NCBI RefSeq assembly: GCF_946893725.1
Contig: NZ_CAMPPE010000005.1
Span: 86,620-150,619 of the forward strand
Reading direction: 5' to 3'
DNA: 64,000 nt
Source of the DNA: Anaerococcus sp. Marseille-Q5996
GTDB lineage: Bacteria; Bacillota; Clostridia; Tissierellales; Peptoniphilaceae
In this document: positions 32,571 to 42,601 of the stretch, one piece after another
Numbering within the stretch: the first letter of the stretch is position 1
Layout of the letters: every line of letters begins with the position of its first letter
Translations under genes and position numbers: made by a program
The notes under the pieces: generated by a model
Database searches by the model: none
The model's input: only the letters and a program-made list of their open reading frames with translations
What the model was told of the DNA's origin: nothing

Positions 32571-33983
32571 TTAAAATAAATCTTCCTCATCAAGGATGCC
32601 AGGTTCTATCATCTTTTTAAAGTCGAGTATTTTATCCACTTCTGCTTCTGTTAATAAATTTTCATCTAGGACTATATCACGGATGCTTTCTCCAGTTTTT
32701 AGTGCTTTTTTGGCAATTTTCGATGATTTTTCATAGCCAATATGTGGGGCGAGGGCTGTCACAAGTCCTACACTTTTTTCAACTTCTTCGCTTAATTCTT
32801 CTCTGTTTGCTACAATATTATCAATGCAATTTACTCTTAGAGTATAGACTGCTCCCCTTAAAGTTTTTAAGGATTCAAAAAGCTTGTGGAAAATTATTGG
32901 CTCAAAGGCATTTAGCTCTAGCTGACCTGCTTCAACCGCCATTGTTACTGTCAGATCATTACCAATTACCAAAAATGCAACTTGGTTTACCACCTCTGGA
33001 ATTACAGGATTTACCTTACCTGGCATAATGGATGATCCAGCTTGTTTGGCAGGTAGTTTTATATCAAAAATCCCAGTTTGTGGACCTGAGCTCATAAGTC
33101 TAAGGTCGTTTGAAATTTTTGAAAGGCTAGCTGCAAAAGTTTTTAGTATGCCTGAAACATACAAAAATCCATCCAAGTTTTGAGTTCCATCTATCAAGTC
33201 TTCGTTTTGTTTTAATTGTAAATCAGTAACATCGCTTAGTACATCAACTATCTCTTCAACATAAGTTGGATCAGCATTAAGTCCTGTCCCTATGGCTGTA
33301 CCACCAAGATTTACATGGCTTAAAGACTCAACTGCCAGTTTAAACCTATCAAGATCTCTTGAAATCACCCTAGCATAGGCCCTAAATTCTTGGCCAAGGC
33401 TTATTGGAATAGCATCTTGCAGCTGGGTACGACCCATTTTGTAGACATCTTTAAACTCTTCTGCCTTTTTTTCTATTGATCTAATAAATAAAATTGTCTC
33501 ATCAATTAGTTCATTATAGTATCGAATAAGGGCAATTTTACCAGAAGTTGGAATGACATCATTGGTGGATTGACCCAAATTTACATGGTCATTTGGGTGA
33601 ACATGTTCATATGTTCCAAGACCCCCGCCCATAGCTGTGTTAGCAACGTTAGCAATAACCTCATTGGCATTCATATTAAAGCTTGTTCCTGCCCCACCTT
33701 GGATTGGGTCAACTATAAAATTGTCCCTGTGTTGGCCAGCTGAAATTTGGTTGCAGGCTGCAACTATGGCATCTTTTTGAATTTTAGTCAAAAGTCCTAT
33801 TTTTTCATTTTCAATAGCGCATGCTTTCTTGACCTCAACAATAGCATTAATCATCTCTTTATCCATAGATGTGGATGTAATATTAAAATTGTTTTTAGCC
33901 CTTAATGAGTTTGCTCCGTATAAGGCATCAGAAGCTACTTCAATTTCACCTAGAGAATCGCGTTCTTTTCTATAATCTGTCAT
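32571..33983 (-). CDS. aspA: Aspartate ammonia-lyase
   Basis: 470 residues from the ATG at 33983; the binding site GGAGGGATAGTG lies immediately before it. Signature GSSIMPGKVNPVIPEVVNQV with GNDLTVTMAVEAGQLELNAF is the aspartase form; also GGAGTSFNMNANEV and GRTQLQDAIP. Splits L-aspartate to fumarate and ammonia. First gene of aspA-fumC. Confidence 0.95.
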   Translation of the reverse strand: MTDYRKERDSLGEIEVASDALYGANSLRAKNNFNITSTSMDKEMINAIVEVKKACAIENEKIGLLTKIQKDAIVAACNQISAGQHRDNFIVDPIQGGAGTSFNMNANEVIANVANTAMGGGLGTYEHVHPNDHVNLGQSTNDVIPTSGKIALIRYYNELIDETILFIRSIEKKAEEFKDVYKMGRTQLQDAIPISLGQEFRAYARVISRDLDRFKLAVESLSHVNLGGTAIGTGLNADPTYVEEIVDVLSDVTDLQLKQNEDLIDGTQNLDGFLYVSGILKTFAASLSKISNDLRLMSSGPQTGIFDIKLPAKQAGSSIMPGKVNPVIPEVVNQVAFLVIGNDLTVTMAVEAGQLELNAFEPIIFHKLFESLKTLRGAVYTLRVNCIDNIVANREELSEEVEKSVGLVTALAPHIGYEKSSKIAKKALKTGESIRDIVLDENLLTEAEVDKILDFKKMIEPGILDEEDLF

Positions 33984-34110
33984 CACTATCCCTCCTATAA
34001 TCATTATAGTGATTAGTAAAAACTCTTACAAGCCTTTATATAAACGTTTTACAAAATAATCTATTTTAATCGGGTATGATAGAATTACAAGGAAAAGAAA
34101 GTGAGAAAAT

Positions 34111-34767
34111 ATGAAATTATTATTTGACTGTGACGGTACCCTGATTGATTCTATGGGGCTTTGGCTAAAAAGTATGAAAGATTTGATAGAAAAATCTGGC
34201 AAAAGCTTTGATACTATGAGTGAAAACGATAGAATTCAAATTGAATCCCTGTCATACGAAGATTGTGTAAAATATATTTGGGAAAACTTTGTAACAGGCA
34301 TGAGCGAAGAAGAAGTCACCAACTACTTTGATGAAATACTGGAAGATGGATATAGATATTCTATTCCGGAAAAAGAAGGTGCAGTACAAACTATAAAAGC
34401 TCTCCATGAAAAAGGCTATGAAATGGCTGTGGCATCATCAAATAGCTCATCCCTTGTTAAAGTAGCCCTAAAAAGACTTGGAATATATGATTGCTTCACA
34501 GAATTTTTTACACCAGATTTAACAAATCTAAAGAAAAATCAAGTAGAATTTTGGCAAAATGCAGCAAAAGCCCTAGATGTAGCTACAAAAAATCTAATCC
34601 TCTTTGACGATGCCGCATATGCCCTAGAAGCTGCAAAAACAGCCGGAGTAATAACTTGTGGAATCAAGGATTTCCCTTGGAATGAGAAAGAATGGGATGA
34701 AATAAAAGCAATTGCTGATTATGCTGTTGATGGTATTTATGAGGTTAAGGCTGAAGATTTGAAATAG
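34111..34767 (+). CDS. HAD-family phosphatase (copy B)
   Basis: 218 residues. LFDCDGTLIDSMGLW (Asp 6/Asp 8), AVASSNSSSL, LILFDDAAYALEAAK. Paralogue of 30475-31134, but alone here and divergent from aspA. Substrate unknown; two such paralogues within 4 kb suggest different phosphate esters. Confidence 0.85.
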   Translation: MKLLFDCDGTLIDSMGLWLKSMKDLIEKSGKSFDTMSENDRIQIESLSYEDCVKYIWENFVTGMSEEEVTNYFDEILEDGYRYSIPEKEGAVQTIKALHEKGYEMAVASSNSSSLVKVALKRLGIYDCFTEFFTPDLTNLKKNQVEFWQNAAKALDVATKNLILFDDAAYALEAAKTAGVITCGIKDFPWNEKEWDEIKAIADYAVDGIYEVKAEDLK

Positions 34768-34770
34768 AAA

Positions 34771-34790
34771 AGCAAGGATTCTTCCTTGCT
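34771..34790. terminator. Terminator between convergent HAD genes
   Basis: AGCAAGGATTCTTCCTTGCT, a perfect stem with a 4-base loop, between 34767 and 34791. Confidence 0.7.
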
Positions 34791-35480
34791 CTAATCAAAT
34801 TTATATAAAATGTCTATAAGTTCTAATGGATTTTCTACTATTATATCAGCATACTGGCTTAGCATCTCTTCACTTCCTGTACCACATAGCACACCGACTG
34901 AAGCTTTTACTAAGATTCCATATTCCATATCGACTCTGCTATCCCCTACCATAAGTATTTGTTCATTTTCAAGTTTAAATTTATCTTTAATAAATTCTAT
35001 TGATGATGGATTTGGTTTTGCAGGAAAGCAATCTGCTGATATTAAATAGTCTATTTGAGTTATAATTCCTAGTATATCAAACATCTTTTCCGCTACTTTT
35101 AGGTTGTCACTTGTAGATACTATTATTTTAATCTTATTATCTATTAAGTAAGTAAATAAAGTTCTTAAATCACAAGTCTGTTTAACTTTTTCCGGATTTT
35201 CTTTTATAGTCTCAATAAAAATATCTTCTATGTCCTTTTCTAATACAGGTATATGACTATATTTATCTATGCAATCTGCTAAATCTTTTATAGTTCCAGA
35301 GGCTAGGATACTATTTTCTCGTATTTTTGAGTCCTTATCTATTCCTATCTCAAACTTTAATTTATTATAGTCTGATTCTTTTAAATTTAGGCTCTCTAAT
35401 AGTTTTATTGTTCCTTTATACCAGATATCTGAAAATTCTAAAAGTGTTCCGTCTTTATCAAATATAATTGCTTTAATCAT
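34791..35480 (-). CDS. HAD-family hydrolase (phosphoglycolate/pyrophosphatase type)
   Basis: 229 residues. IIFDKDGTLLEFSD (Asp 8/Asp 10), IIVSTSDNLKVA, VGDSRVDMEYGI. Different subfamily from copies A and B. Last gene of the ABC-PHP operon, overlapping the PHP gene by 8 bases. It probably removes phosphate from a product released by the PHP enzyme or imported by the transporter; that is inference. Confidence 0.85.
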   Translation of the reverse strand: MIKAIIFDKDGTLLEFSDIWYKGTIKLLESLNLKESDYNKLKFEIGIDKDSKIRENSILASGTIKDLADCIDKYSHIPVLEKDIEDIFIETIKENPEKVKQTCDLRTLFTYLIDNKIKIIVSTSDNLKVAEKMFDILGIITQIDYLISADCFPAKPNPSSIEFIKDKFKLENEQILMVGDSRVDMEYGILVKASVGVLCGTGSEEMLSQYADIIVENPLELIDILYKFD

Positions 35481-36807
35481 TCATTTTATCCAGTAGGTCA
35501 TTCCAGGTTGATAATTCGTGGTTTTTTTTCATCTCTTTATTAAAAATTATTGGATTAGTAAATCCATATAGTAAATCTTCTTCTGTTCTTACGTCAACCC
35601 TAATCCACGAATACTCTTCTCCTGGATTGTACTCAAAATAATCTGTATTTGATGGTATTTCTCTTACAATTTTACCATCTACTATCCATTGAATTTTAAG
35701 CTTAGACTTGTGGTAAGTTTTTCTATAAACTTCTGCGTAGAACTTATTGCCATCTTGTTGTAGTTCGATTACATCTTCACGGCTAACAGATACTTTTCCA
35801 TATAGTAATGCTTGTCTTAAATCTTTCTTAGAAAGAGACTTAGAGTAAATCCAAGTTTTAGGATCTCCTATAAGTGATGGAAACAAACTATTTTTATAGG
35901 TTTCTTGTGGAATATTATGAGAATCTGAACCACCAATACCAACAACTTTGTAACCATCATTTAGCATAATAGACCATGCTTTTAAACTCATCTCGTTAGC
36001 CTTGTGGTTATCTTCGTATGTTGGATCATTAATAATTTCCATTGTTATGATATTATTTAAATCAAAGTCTCCCATTTTTAATTCCCATGGAGCAAGAAAT
36101 GGATGATTAAGACTTACTATTCCTTTATCTGCATAGCTTTTCAATAGCTTTGTAAAGTCTTCTTCTGTCTGAAATTCTCCAAGGTCACCTTTTTTTAGAG
36201 ATGAAATTTCAGAAAATATTATATTAAAGTGGCCTAGAGTGCTTGTAAATTCCATACCTGGAATAATTAGTAAATTTGACTCTGGCCATGTTTTATGGAA
36301 TACATTATGTTCAGTTGGTGTGAAAAAATCTAAATCTCGCATATTTGCAACTATTAAATTTTCTTCACGGCTTAGTTTTCCATCTGAGTAAAATGTGTGA
36401 GTGTGAAAGTCTCCTGCATACCATTTTTCATCATCACATAAAACCCTATCTTTATAAATATCTATTTCGTTTTGATAGTGAGTAATCTCATCGATATCTG
36501 CCGAGTCAATAGAAATCTCTACTATTGTCTGATTATTAAATACATAAAGTTCATACTCTAGTGAAATACTTCCATCAGATTCTATATCTTCGCATGCTGG
36601 AGAAGTTATAGATTTTTCATCACTAATAATCCTACTTGTACTTTTATTACATGTTATTTGACAAATCTGTCTATCATTTTGAAAAAGAAAAAGAGTCATA
36701 AAAAACTCTTTTCCTTCAACACCAACCTTAATATTAGAATCTATATTAAATATATCTAAATCTAAATTATGATAGCCAGGTTCTAACACCATGCTAAATT
36801 TTTCCAT
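35473..36807 (-). CDS. PHP-domain metallohydrolase with N-terminal beta domain (CehA/McbA-like)
   Basis: 444 residues from the ATG at 36807; a GTG 15 bases upstream would overlap the previous gene. The N-terminal about 130 residues are beta-rich; then PHP motifs DFHTHTFYSDGKLSREE, PTEHNVFH, SLNHPFLAPWE and GGSDSHNIPQ, and a C-terminal beta region. No signal peptide, so cytoplasmic. It directly follows the binding-protein gene of a UgpB-type importer, so its substrate is probably what that importer brings in, perhaps a phosphodiester. Confidence 0.85.
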   Translation of the reverse strand: MEKFSMVLEPGYHNLDLDIFNIDSNIKVGVEGKEFFMTLFLFQNDRQICQITCNKSTSRIISDEKSITSPACEDIESDGSISLEYELYVFNNQTIVEISIDSADIDEITHYQNEIDIYKDRVLCDDEKWYAGDFHTHTFYSDGKLSREENLIVANMRDLDFFTPTEHNVFHKTWPESNLLIIPGMEFTSTLGHFNIIFSEISSLKKGDLGEFQTEEDFTKLLKSYADKGIVSLNHPFLAPWELKMGDFDLNNIITMEIINDPTYEDNHKANEMSLKAWSIMLNDGYKVVGIGGSDSHNIPQETYKNSLFPSLIGDPKTWIYSKSLSKKDLRQALLYGKVSVSREDVIELQQDGNKFYAEVYRKTYHKSKLKIQWIVDGKIVREIPSNTDYFEYNPGEEYSWIRVDVRTEEDLLYGFTNPIIFNKEMKKNHELSTWNDLLDKMND

Positions 36808-36808
36808 G

Positions 36809-38137
36809 CTACTTTTTCTCACTTAAATATTTATCAAGAGCTGCTTGAGCGTTTTCCTTAGCTTCTGATAATGCTTCACTTGCATCTACATTTTGAAGTT
36901 CTAGCTTATCTGCAGCTTTTGTAAGTTCATCAGTAATTTGACCACCTGTTGGGTCTACAAAAGATGGTGATGCTGTTTGAGCTTGTTCAAATGGAACTCC
37001 TGCATATGGGTTTTCTTCTATAAAAGTTTTGTATTCTTTCACTTCATTAGCGGATTTTCTCACTGGAATATATCCTATGGCTTTTGACCATTTTGCTGAA
37101 ACTTCAGGACTTGTAAAATATTGAATCCATTTTGCCGCAGCTTTCTTTTCATCTTCACCTGCTTTTTCAGGAATTACTAGATAAAGTGCACCAGCTTGAG
37201 GTTTTGCGGGATTTCCATTAAGACCTGGTTGTGGTATTGAATCAATTATACTAAAGTCAAGGTTACCCTTGTCTCCTGATGAACCTGTATAACTCATAGC
37301 TTGACCATTCATCACGCTATCTATTGTTCTATACCAATATTCCCATCCTTCTCCACCAGATTCAATTTTAGCAAGTTTATTATCATATACTTGTTCTCTT
37401 ATGAAATTCCAAGCTTCTACCCATTCTGGTGAATCAATTAGTACTTCTGTTCCATCATCTGATAGAATTTTCCCACCATTTGATAGTGCAATATCAGTTA
37501 GGTTATCTGGACCCCACATTGGAAGGTGACCATATGTTGTAACTCCATCATCTACTAGTTTCTTGCTTGTTTCATATACTTTTTCCCAAGAACTGAAAGC
37601 TTCTTTTGGATCTATACCTGCTTCTTCTAACTTATCTTTTCTATAATAAATTACTTGTGTAGTACCATATGCTGGAAGACCATAAAGTTTTCCATCTACA
37701 TAAGCTGGATCCATAAATACATCTAGGTAATCATCTTTGTCAAATGTTTCATCTAGGTATGGTTCAATATCTGCAAAAATGCCTTTTGAAGCAATAGAAC
37801 TATAATTACCAGAAATGAATACTGCTGGTGGTTGATTAGCAGCTATAGCCGCTTGCACCTTTTGGTAAGTTTCATCATAGCTTGATTGTTGTACACCCGT
37901 AACTTTAACTTCATCTTGAGATTCGTTAAAATCTTTTATAATAGATTCCATTGTTTCTCCAGCTACAGATCCTAATCCATACCAATATTGGATTTCTACA
38001 GGACCATCTGTAGATGTTTGAGTTGTTGATGTTTCAGAACTTGTTTTGGTTTGTGTGTTTTTTACTGGGCTAGAGCATGATGTAAATAGCATCAATGATG
38101 CTGCAATTCCTAATAATGATTTTGCGATTGATTTCAT
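36809..38137 (-). CDS. ABC transporter substrate-binding lipoprotein (family 1, UgpB-like)
   Basis: 442 residues. Lipobox ASLMLFTSCSS (Cys 21). Binding-protein features: IQYWYGLG at the start of the mature domain, DGKLYGLPAYGTTQVIYYRK, NGQAMSYTGSSG. Family 1 binds sugars or glycerol-3-phosphate derivatives. The neighbouring PHP phosphoesterase and HAD phosphatase favour a phosphorylated polyol or diester, which is inference. Confidence 0.9.
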   Translation of the reverse strand: MKSIAKSLLGIAASLMLFTSCSSPVKNTQTKTSSETSTTQTSTDGPVEIQYWYGLGSVAGETMESIIKDFNESQDEVKVTGVQQSSYDETYQKVQAAIAANQPPAVFISGNYSSIASKGIFADIEPYLDETFDKDDYLDVFMDPAYVDGKLYGLPAYGTTQVIYYRKDKLEEAGIDPKEAFSSWEKVYETSKKLVDDGVTTYGHLPMWGPDNLTDIALSNGGKILSDDGTEVLIDSPEWVEAWNFIREQVYDNKLAKIESGGEGWEYWYRTIDSVMNGQAMSYTGSSGDKGNLDFSIIDSIPQPGLNGNPAKPQAGALYLVIPEKAGEDEKKAAAKWIQYFTSPEVSAKWSKAIGYIPVRKSANEVKEYKTFIEENPYAGVPFEQAQTASPSFVDPTGGQITDELTKAADKLELQNVDASEALSEAKENAQAALDKYLSEKK

Positions 38138-38140
38138 TTT

Positions 38141-38974
38141 TTATCCTTTCACTCCGCTGTCGCTTATTCCTTTTATAAACCATTTTTGTAATACTATAAA
38201 TAATACTAAAAGTGGTAATACTGAAATTGTGTTTGCCGCCATTAGCTTAGGTAAGTTTGCCGAAAAGTTACCTTGCCCTGAGAAAAATTGACTTAAGCCA
38301 ACACTAATCAAGTAATTTTCTTTACTATGAGTTATAAGTGATGGCCACATGTAGTTATTGTACATAGCTACAAATTGTACTAATGATGTAGTAATAATAG
38401 TAGACTTAGAAACAGGAACTAAGACTCTAAATAAGATTTGAGTGTTGGTTGCTCCATCAATTTCTGCTGCCTCTATCATTTCATTTGGTACTGATTTAAA
38501 AGTGTTATAAAACATATATATAGCAAATACAGACGCTATATTGGAAATAATAATTCCCATTTTTGTATCTATAAGTCCCATATTAGCAAGAATTACATAG
38601 CTAGGTACATATGTTGCTGCAGATGGAAGCATATATGTTAAAAATATTGCTCTAAATAAGGTTTTTTTGCCCTTAAACTCAAATCTAGAAAGAGCAAATC
38701 CCATCATAAGACTTAGAAGAACTTGCAAAAATACTATTGCAAGAGATGTCCATATACTATTAAAAATATATAGATTAAATGGTGCTAACTCCATAGCTCC
38801 TTTAAAATTTCTAAAATCTAAGAAGTCGGGAGCTAAATATAGTGGATTTTTCAATATATTTTCACTTAGTTTAAAGGAGTTTACAATCATCCATAAAAGC
38901 GGGAAGAAAGTTAAAATACTAAATAAGATAAGCAAAATATATTTTATGATTTTACTACTTTTACTTTCTCTCAT
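38141..38974 (-). CDS. ABC transporter permease (MalG/UgpE-like)
   Basis: 277 residues, six membrane helices. EAA motif EMIEAAEIDGATNTQILFRV (about 168-187) contacts the ATPase. Ends in KWFIKGISDSGVKG, typical of MalG/UgpE proteins. Overlaps the other permease by 1 base. Confidence 0.92.
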   Translation of the reverse strand: MRESKSSKIIKYILLILFSILTFFPLLWMIVNSFKLSENILKNPLYLAPDFLDFRNFKGAMELAPFNLYIFNSIWTSLAIVFLQVLLSLMMGFALSRFEFKGKKTLFRAIFLTYMLPSAATYVPSYVILANMGLIDTKMGIIISNIASVFAIYMFYNTFKSVPNEMIEAAEIDGATNTQILFRVLVPVSKSTIITTSLVQFVAMYNNYMWPSLITHSKENYLISVGLSQFFSGQGNFSANLPKLMAANTISVLPLLVLFIVLQKWFIKGISDSGVKG

Positions 38975-39882
38975 TAATCGTTAAACCTCCTTTGAACTCT
39001 TAGTAGAACAACAGCTAAAAGAGCTGTAATAATTACTATAATAATTGCTACCGATGTTGCCTCGCCCATATTAAATGACTCAAATGCTTTTTGATAGAAC
39101 AGATACAAAAGTGTTCTAGTAGATCCAGCGGGACCACCACTAGTTAAAACTGATATTTGGTCAAATGCTTGAATCGAGTTAATGAGGTTCATAATAAGAA
39201 GAACCATAGTTGTAGACTTTGTATATGGTAGATAGATGTATCTAATTCTTTGCCATATATTAGCCCCTTCAAGGTCACCTACCTCAAAAATCCCTTCAGG
39301 AATTTTGCTCATACTATCTGTATAAAATAGCATAGCCCAACCTGCTTGTTTCCAGATAGTTACTATGATTATTGCTGTCATAGCGTATTTTGGATCTTGG
39401 AGCCAAGCTGGACCATTTATACCAAAAACACTAAGCACTCTATTTATAATTCCTATCTCTGGTCTAAACATCCAGCTCCAAACTATACTCATGGCAACCA
39501 TTGGCGTTATCCAAGGTGAGAAGAGTAAACTTTGGAATATACTTTTAGCCTTTGGATTTGATGTGATTAGTAAAGCAAATATAAAGCCAAGTATTAAAAT
39601 AGGTATTACTGTTCCGATACCAAATACAAAAGTATTTTTTAATGCACCATAAAAATCGCTAGAAGTTAGAAGATCTTGGTAATTCTTAAGTCCGACTACA
39701 TCATAGGTCGGAGAGATATAATCCCAATTAGTAAATGAATATACGAAGGTTGCTATCATTGGTATAAACCAAAAGACAGCCAGTGGAATAAGAGGTAGGA
39801 TTACAAATAATATAAATTCATATGGCCTCATCTTATCTCTTTTATATATTTTGGCTGGGAATGATATTGTTCTTTCAGCCAT
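38974..39882 (-). CDS. ABC transporter permease (MalF/UgpA-like)
   Basis: 302 residues, six helices. EAA motif EGIFEVGDLEGANIWQRIRY, lacking the usual first Ala (VGDLEGA for AAxIDGA). N-terminus MAERTISFPAKIYKRDKMRP is cytoplasmic. Located 2 bases after the ATPase gene. Confidence 0.92.
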   Translation of the reverse strand: MAERTISFPAKIYKRDKMRPYEFILFVILPLIPLAVFWFIPMIATFVYSFTNWDYISPTYDVVGLKNYQDLLTSSDFYGALKNTFVFGIGTVIPILILGFIFALLITSNPKAKSIFQSLLFSPWITPMVAMSIVWSWMFRPEIGIINRVLSVFGINGPAWLQDPKYAMTAIIIVTIWKQAGWAMLFYTDSMSKIPEGIFEVGDLEGANIWQRIRYIYLPYTKSTTMVLLIMNLINSIQAFDQISVLTSGGPAGSTRTLLYLFYQKAFESFNMGEATSVAIIIVIITALLAVVLLRVQRRFND

Positions 39883-39884
39883 AA

Positions 39885-41042
39885 TTATCTACTTTCTACT
39901 ACAATTTTGTCAGATTTAGATGAACTTATATTAGACTTGTTTTTTACTATTGAACTTACTTCTTTATTTAAAATATCATCTCCATAAATTCTATTTCCAT
40001 CTTTTCCAAAAAATTGTAAGTACTCATTTTTTGCATCAATGTATATTACTCCGGTGCTAATATCATCGATATCTTTTGCCGGTATTCTTAATGTCATTGA
40101 ATCTCCGTCCATATTTCCATGTACATGATAGTCAGATCCGAGTAACTCAACGAATTTTACATCAAATTCCATACCATAACCTATAGGCATAATTTCCATA
40201 TTTTCAGGTCTGATACCACAGGTTACGTGATCTTGGTTTGGTATTTTTAAACCTTTAGCAATTAAATGGTTATGTTTATTAAAGAATTGTCCACCCTCTA
40301 TTCTTCCTTCTATAAAGTTCATGTTTGGAGACCCTAAGAATCCAGCGACAAACAAATTTGTTGGGTTTTCATATAACTCTTTTGGAGTTCCGATTTGTTG
40401 GATTACTCCATTATTCATACAAACTATTCTTGTAGCCATAGTCATAGCTTCTGTTTGGTCATGAGTTACATAGATTACCGTAGAACCTAGTTTTTGTTGA
40501 AGTTCTACGATTTCTTTTCTCATGCTTACTCTAAGCTTTGCATCAAGGTTTGAAAGAGGTTCATCCATAAGCATTATGTCTGATTCTTTAACAATTGCCC
40601 TACCAAGAGCCACCCTTTGTCTTTGACCACCTGAAAGTTCTGATGGTTTTTTTTCTAGTTGGCTTGTTAAATCTAGGATTTTAGCTGCCTGTCTAATTTT
40701 ATTGTCCATCTGGTCTTTAGGAACTTTTCTAATCTTTAATCCAAAACCTATGTTCTCATAAACATTAAGGTGTGGATATAAAGAATAGTTTTGAAAAACC
40801 ATTGCTATTCCCCTATCTTTTGGGGCAACATCATTCATTCTTTTACCGTTTATATAAAGATTTCCTTCAGTTATATCTTCTAGTCCAGCTATCATTCTAA
40901 GGGTTGTGGATTTACCACATCCAGATGGACCAACAAAAACTATAAATTCATTTTCTTTAATCTTAATATTAAAGTCTTTGACAGAAAATCGATCAGCATT
41001 GTCATATTTTTTAGATATATTTTCTAAAACAATTTTTTCCAA
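39885..41042 (-). CDS. ABC transporter ATPase (UgpC/MsmX-like)
   Basis: 385 residues. Walker A GPSGCGKSTT (about 37-46), Q-loop FQNYSLYPHL, signature LSGGQRQRVALGRA, Walker B IMLMDEPLSNLDAKLR, H-loop VTHDQTEAM. C-terminal TOBE-type domain from about 240 (GIRPENMEIMP). First gene of the six-gene operon ATPase-permease-permease-binding protein-PHP-HAD. Confidence 0.94.
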   Translation of the reverse strand: MEKIVLENISKKYDNADRFSVKDFNIKIKENEFIVFVGPSGCGKSTTLRMIAGLEDITEGNLYINGKRMNDVAPKDRGIAMVFQNYSLYPHLNVYENIGFGLKIRKVPKDQMDNKIRQAAKILDLTSQLEKKPSELSGGQRQRVALGRAIVKESDIMLMDEPLSNLDAKLRVSMRKEIVELQQKLGSTVIYVTHDQTEAMTMATRIVCMNNGVIQQIGTPKELYENPTNLFVAGFLGSPNMNFIEGRIEGGQFFNKHNHLIAKGLKIPNQDHVTCGIRPENMEIMPIGYGMEFDVKFVELLGSDYHVHGNMDGDSMTLRIPAKDIDDISTGVIYIDAKNEYLQFFGKDGNRIYGDDILNKEVSSIVKNKSNISSSKSDKIVVESR

Positions 41043-41160
41043 TTTCCCCTCCTTAGTTTAGTCTCAATAAAGATATTAATTTAAACATGTAAGATTAAAA
41101 TTAACTGCAAGTAAATTTTTTATTAAGAAAAGTTTTCTTTTGCAAAATTTTTTTAATATT

Positions 41161-42527
41161 TTAAGATTTATGAAAATGTTTGCTATTATTTTTTAGCAAG
41201 ATTTTGCATTTGCTTTTTATCAAAATAACATCCAGTAATCCCTTTATCATTGTAGTAATGGTTATAGAAATCCATATCCCCTCTACCCCTAAGTTCTTCA
41301 TAAGTATAAGAGAAAGTGGAATCTTTAAGAAATTAAACACTAAGCCAACTATAGAAGGTGTCTTGGAATCCATTAATCCATTAAATACACCTGTAGACCC
41401 AGACTCTGCCGAAAAAAATACTTGACTTACCGAGGCTATTACTAAGTATTTCACTCCAAGATTAATAGCTTCAGTATCGCTTGGTATAAATAATCTCATT
41501 AAGCTTTCTCTAAATAATATAAGAATAGCTCCGCTTACTATTCCTATAAATATAGTTAGTCTAAGACTAGCGCTTACTGCATCTTTTATCCTCTTCTTAT
41601 TTCCCAAGCCATAGTTTTGACTTATTAAAGACTGTATAGCCACCTGAATGGCATCGGTTGTATTCCAGGTTATTGATTCTATTTGATGGCCTATTGAGGA
41701 TACTGCTACCGCTATATCTCCAAACCTTGATGTATATCCATTAAGGATAATCGTTACAATATATTGAAAACCACTTAGAACTCCTGCAGGCAATCCCAGC
41801 ATAAAAATATCCCTAATCCATCGGTATTCATAGTCACTTTTTACAAATGCTTTTTTTATTAATCCATCTCTTTTTAAAATAATAATAAGAAGTCCCAGAA
41901 AAACAAGCAATTGACCAATACCAGTAGCTAAAGCTGCTCCTTTTACTCCTAACCCTTTAAAAGATCCTAATCCAAATATTATAATTGGATCCAGAATGAT
42001 ATTTATAATTGCACCTATTGTATTATAGGTAAATGGAATTAGGGGATCTCCTATTGCAATGAATGCTTGGGAAATTACAGGGTTTATAATAAATAAGATA
42101 ATGCCAAATCCACTAAAAAATAAATAATCCTTCGCAAATCCATTTGCTTTACTACTTAATTTAAAGATATCTATAAAAATATCACCAAACATAAAAATTA
42201 ATAGTGTATAAAACAGCCCTATAATAGCTGCAAGAACTAAGCCATTATGTATAACTTTGATAGTCTCTTTTTGATTATTTGATCCGTATGCTCTTGATGC
42301 AAATACTCCCATACCTACTTTTGGAATGATAGAAAGTGAGATTGCAAACCAGAATACAAAAAAGCTATACCAGCTCCTGCAACAGCCTCTGTACCTATCC
42401 TCCCTAAATAAAGCATATCTATAAAATTATAGGCTACTTGGATAAATGCTGTAGTAATTAGAGGTAATGATAGTTTTAGAAGAGATTTGTTAATATTCCC
42501 ACTTGTTATATTATTTCTATTATTCAT
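41161..42527 (-). pseudogene. MATE-family efflux pump disrupted by a one-base frameshift
   Basis: The first 70 codons (42315-42527) read MNNRNNITSGNINKSLLKLS and hit a TAG, while the rest (41161-42312, 383 codons) continues in another frame as MGVFASRAYGSNNQKETIKV. The intact paralogue at 50743-52080 shows both parts belong to one protein. The frame is restored by adding one base to the A6 run at 42358-42363 (T6 in the message), giving AFFVFWFAISLSIIPKVGMG. It is a real pseudogene, a slippage switch or a sequencing error; sequence alone cannot decide. Confidence 0.85.
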
Positions 42528-42554
42528 TACTCGTCCTTAGATTAATTGATATGT

Positions 42555-42580
42555 AAAACACCAAGATTTTTCTTGGTACT
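42555..42580 (-). terminator. Terminator downstream of the YesL-like gene
   Basis: CCAAGA-AAAA-TCTTGG stem-loop; T-rich on both sides, so it may work in both directions. Confidence 0.65.
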
Positions 42581-42601
42581 TTTTTAAGGCTATAAGTTAA
42601 G

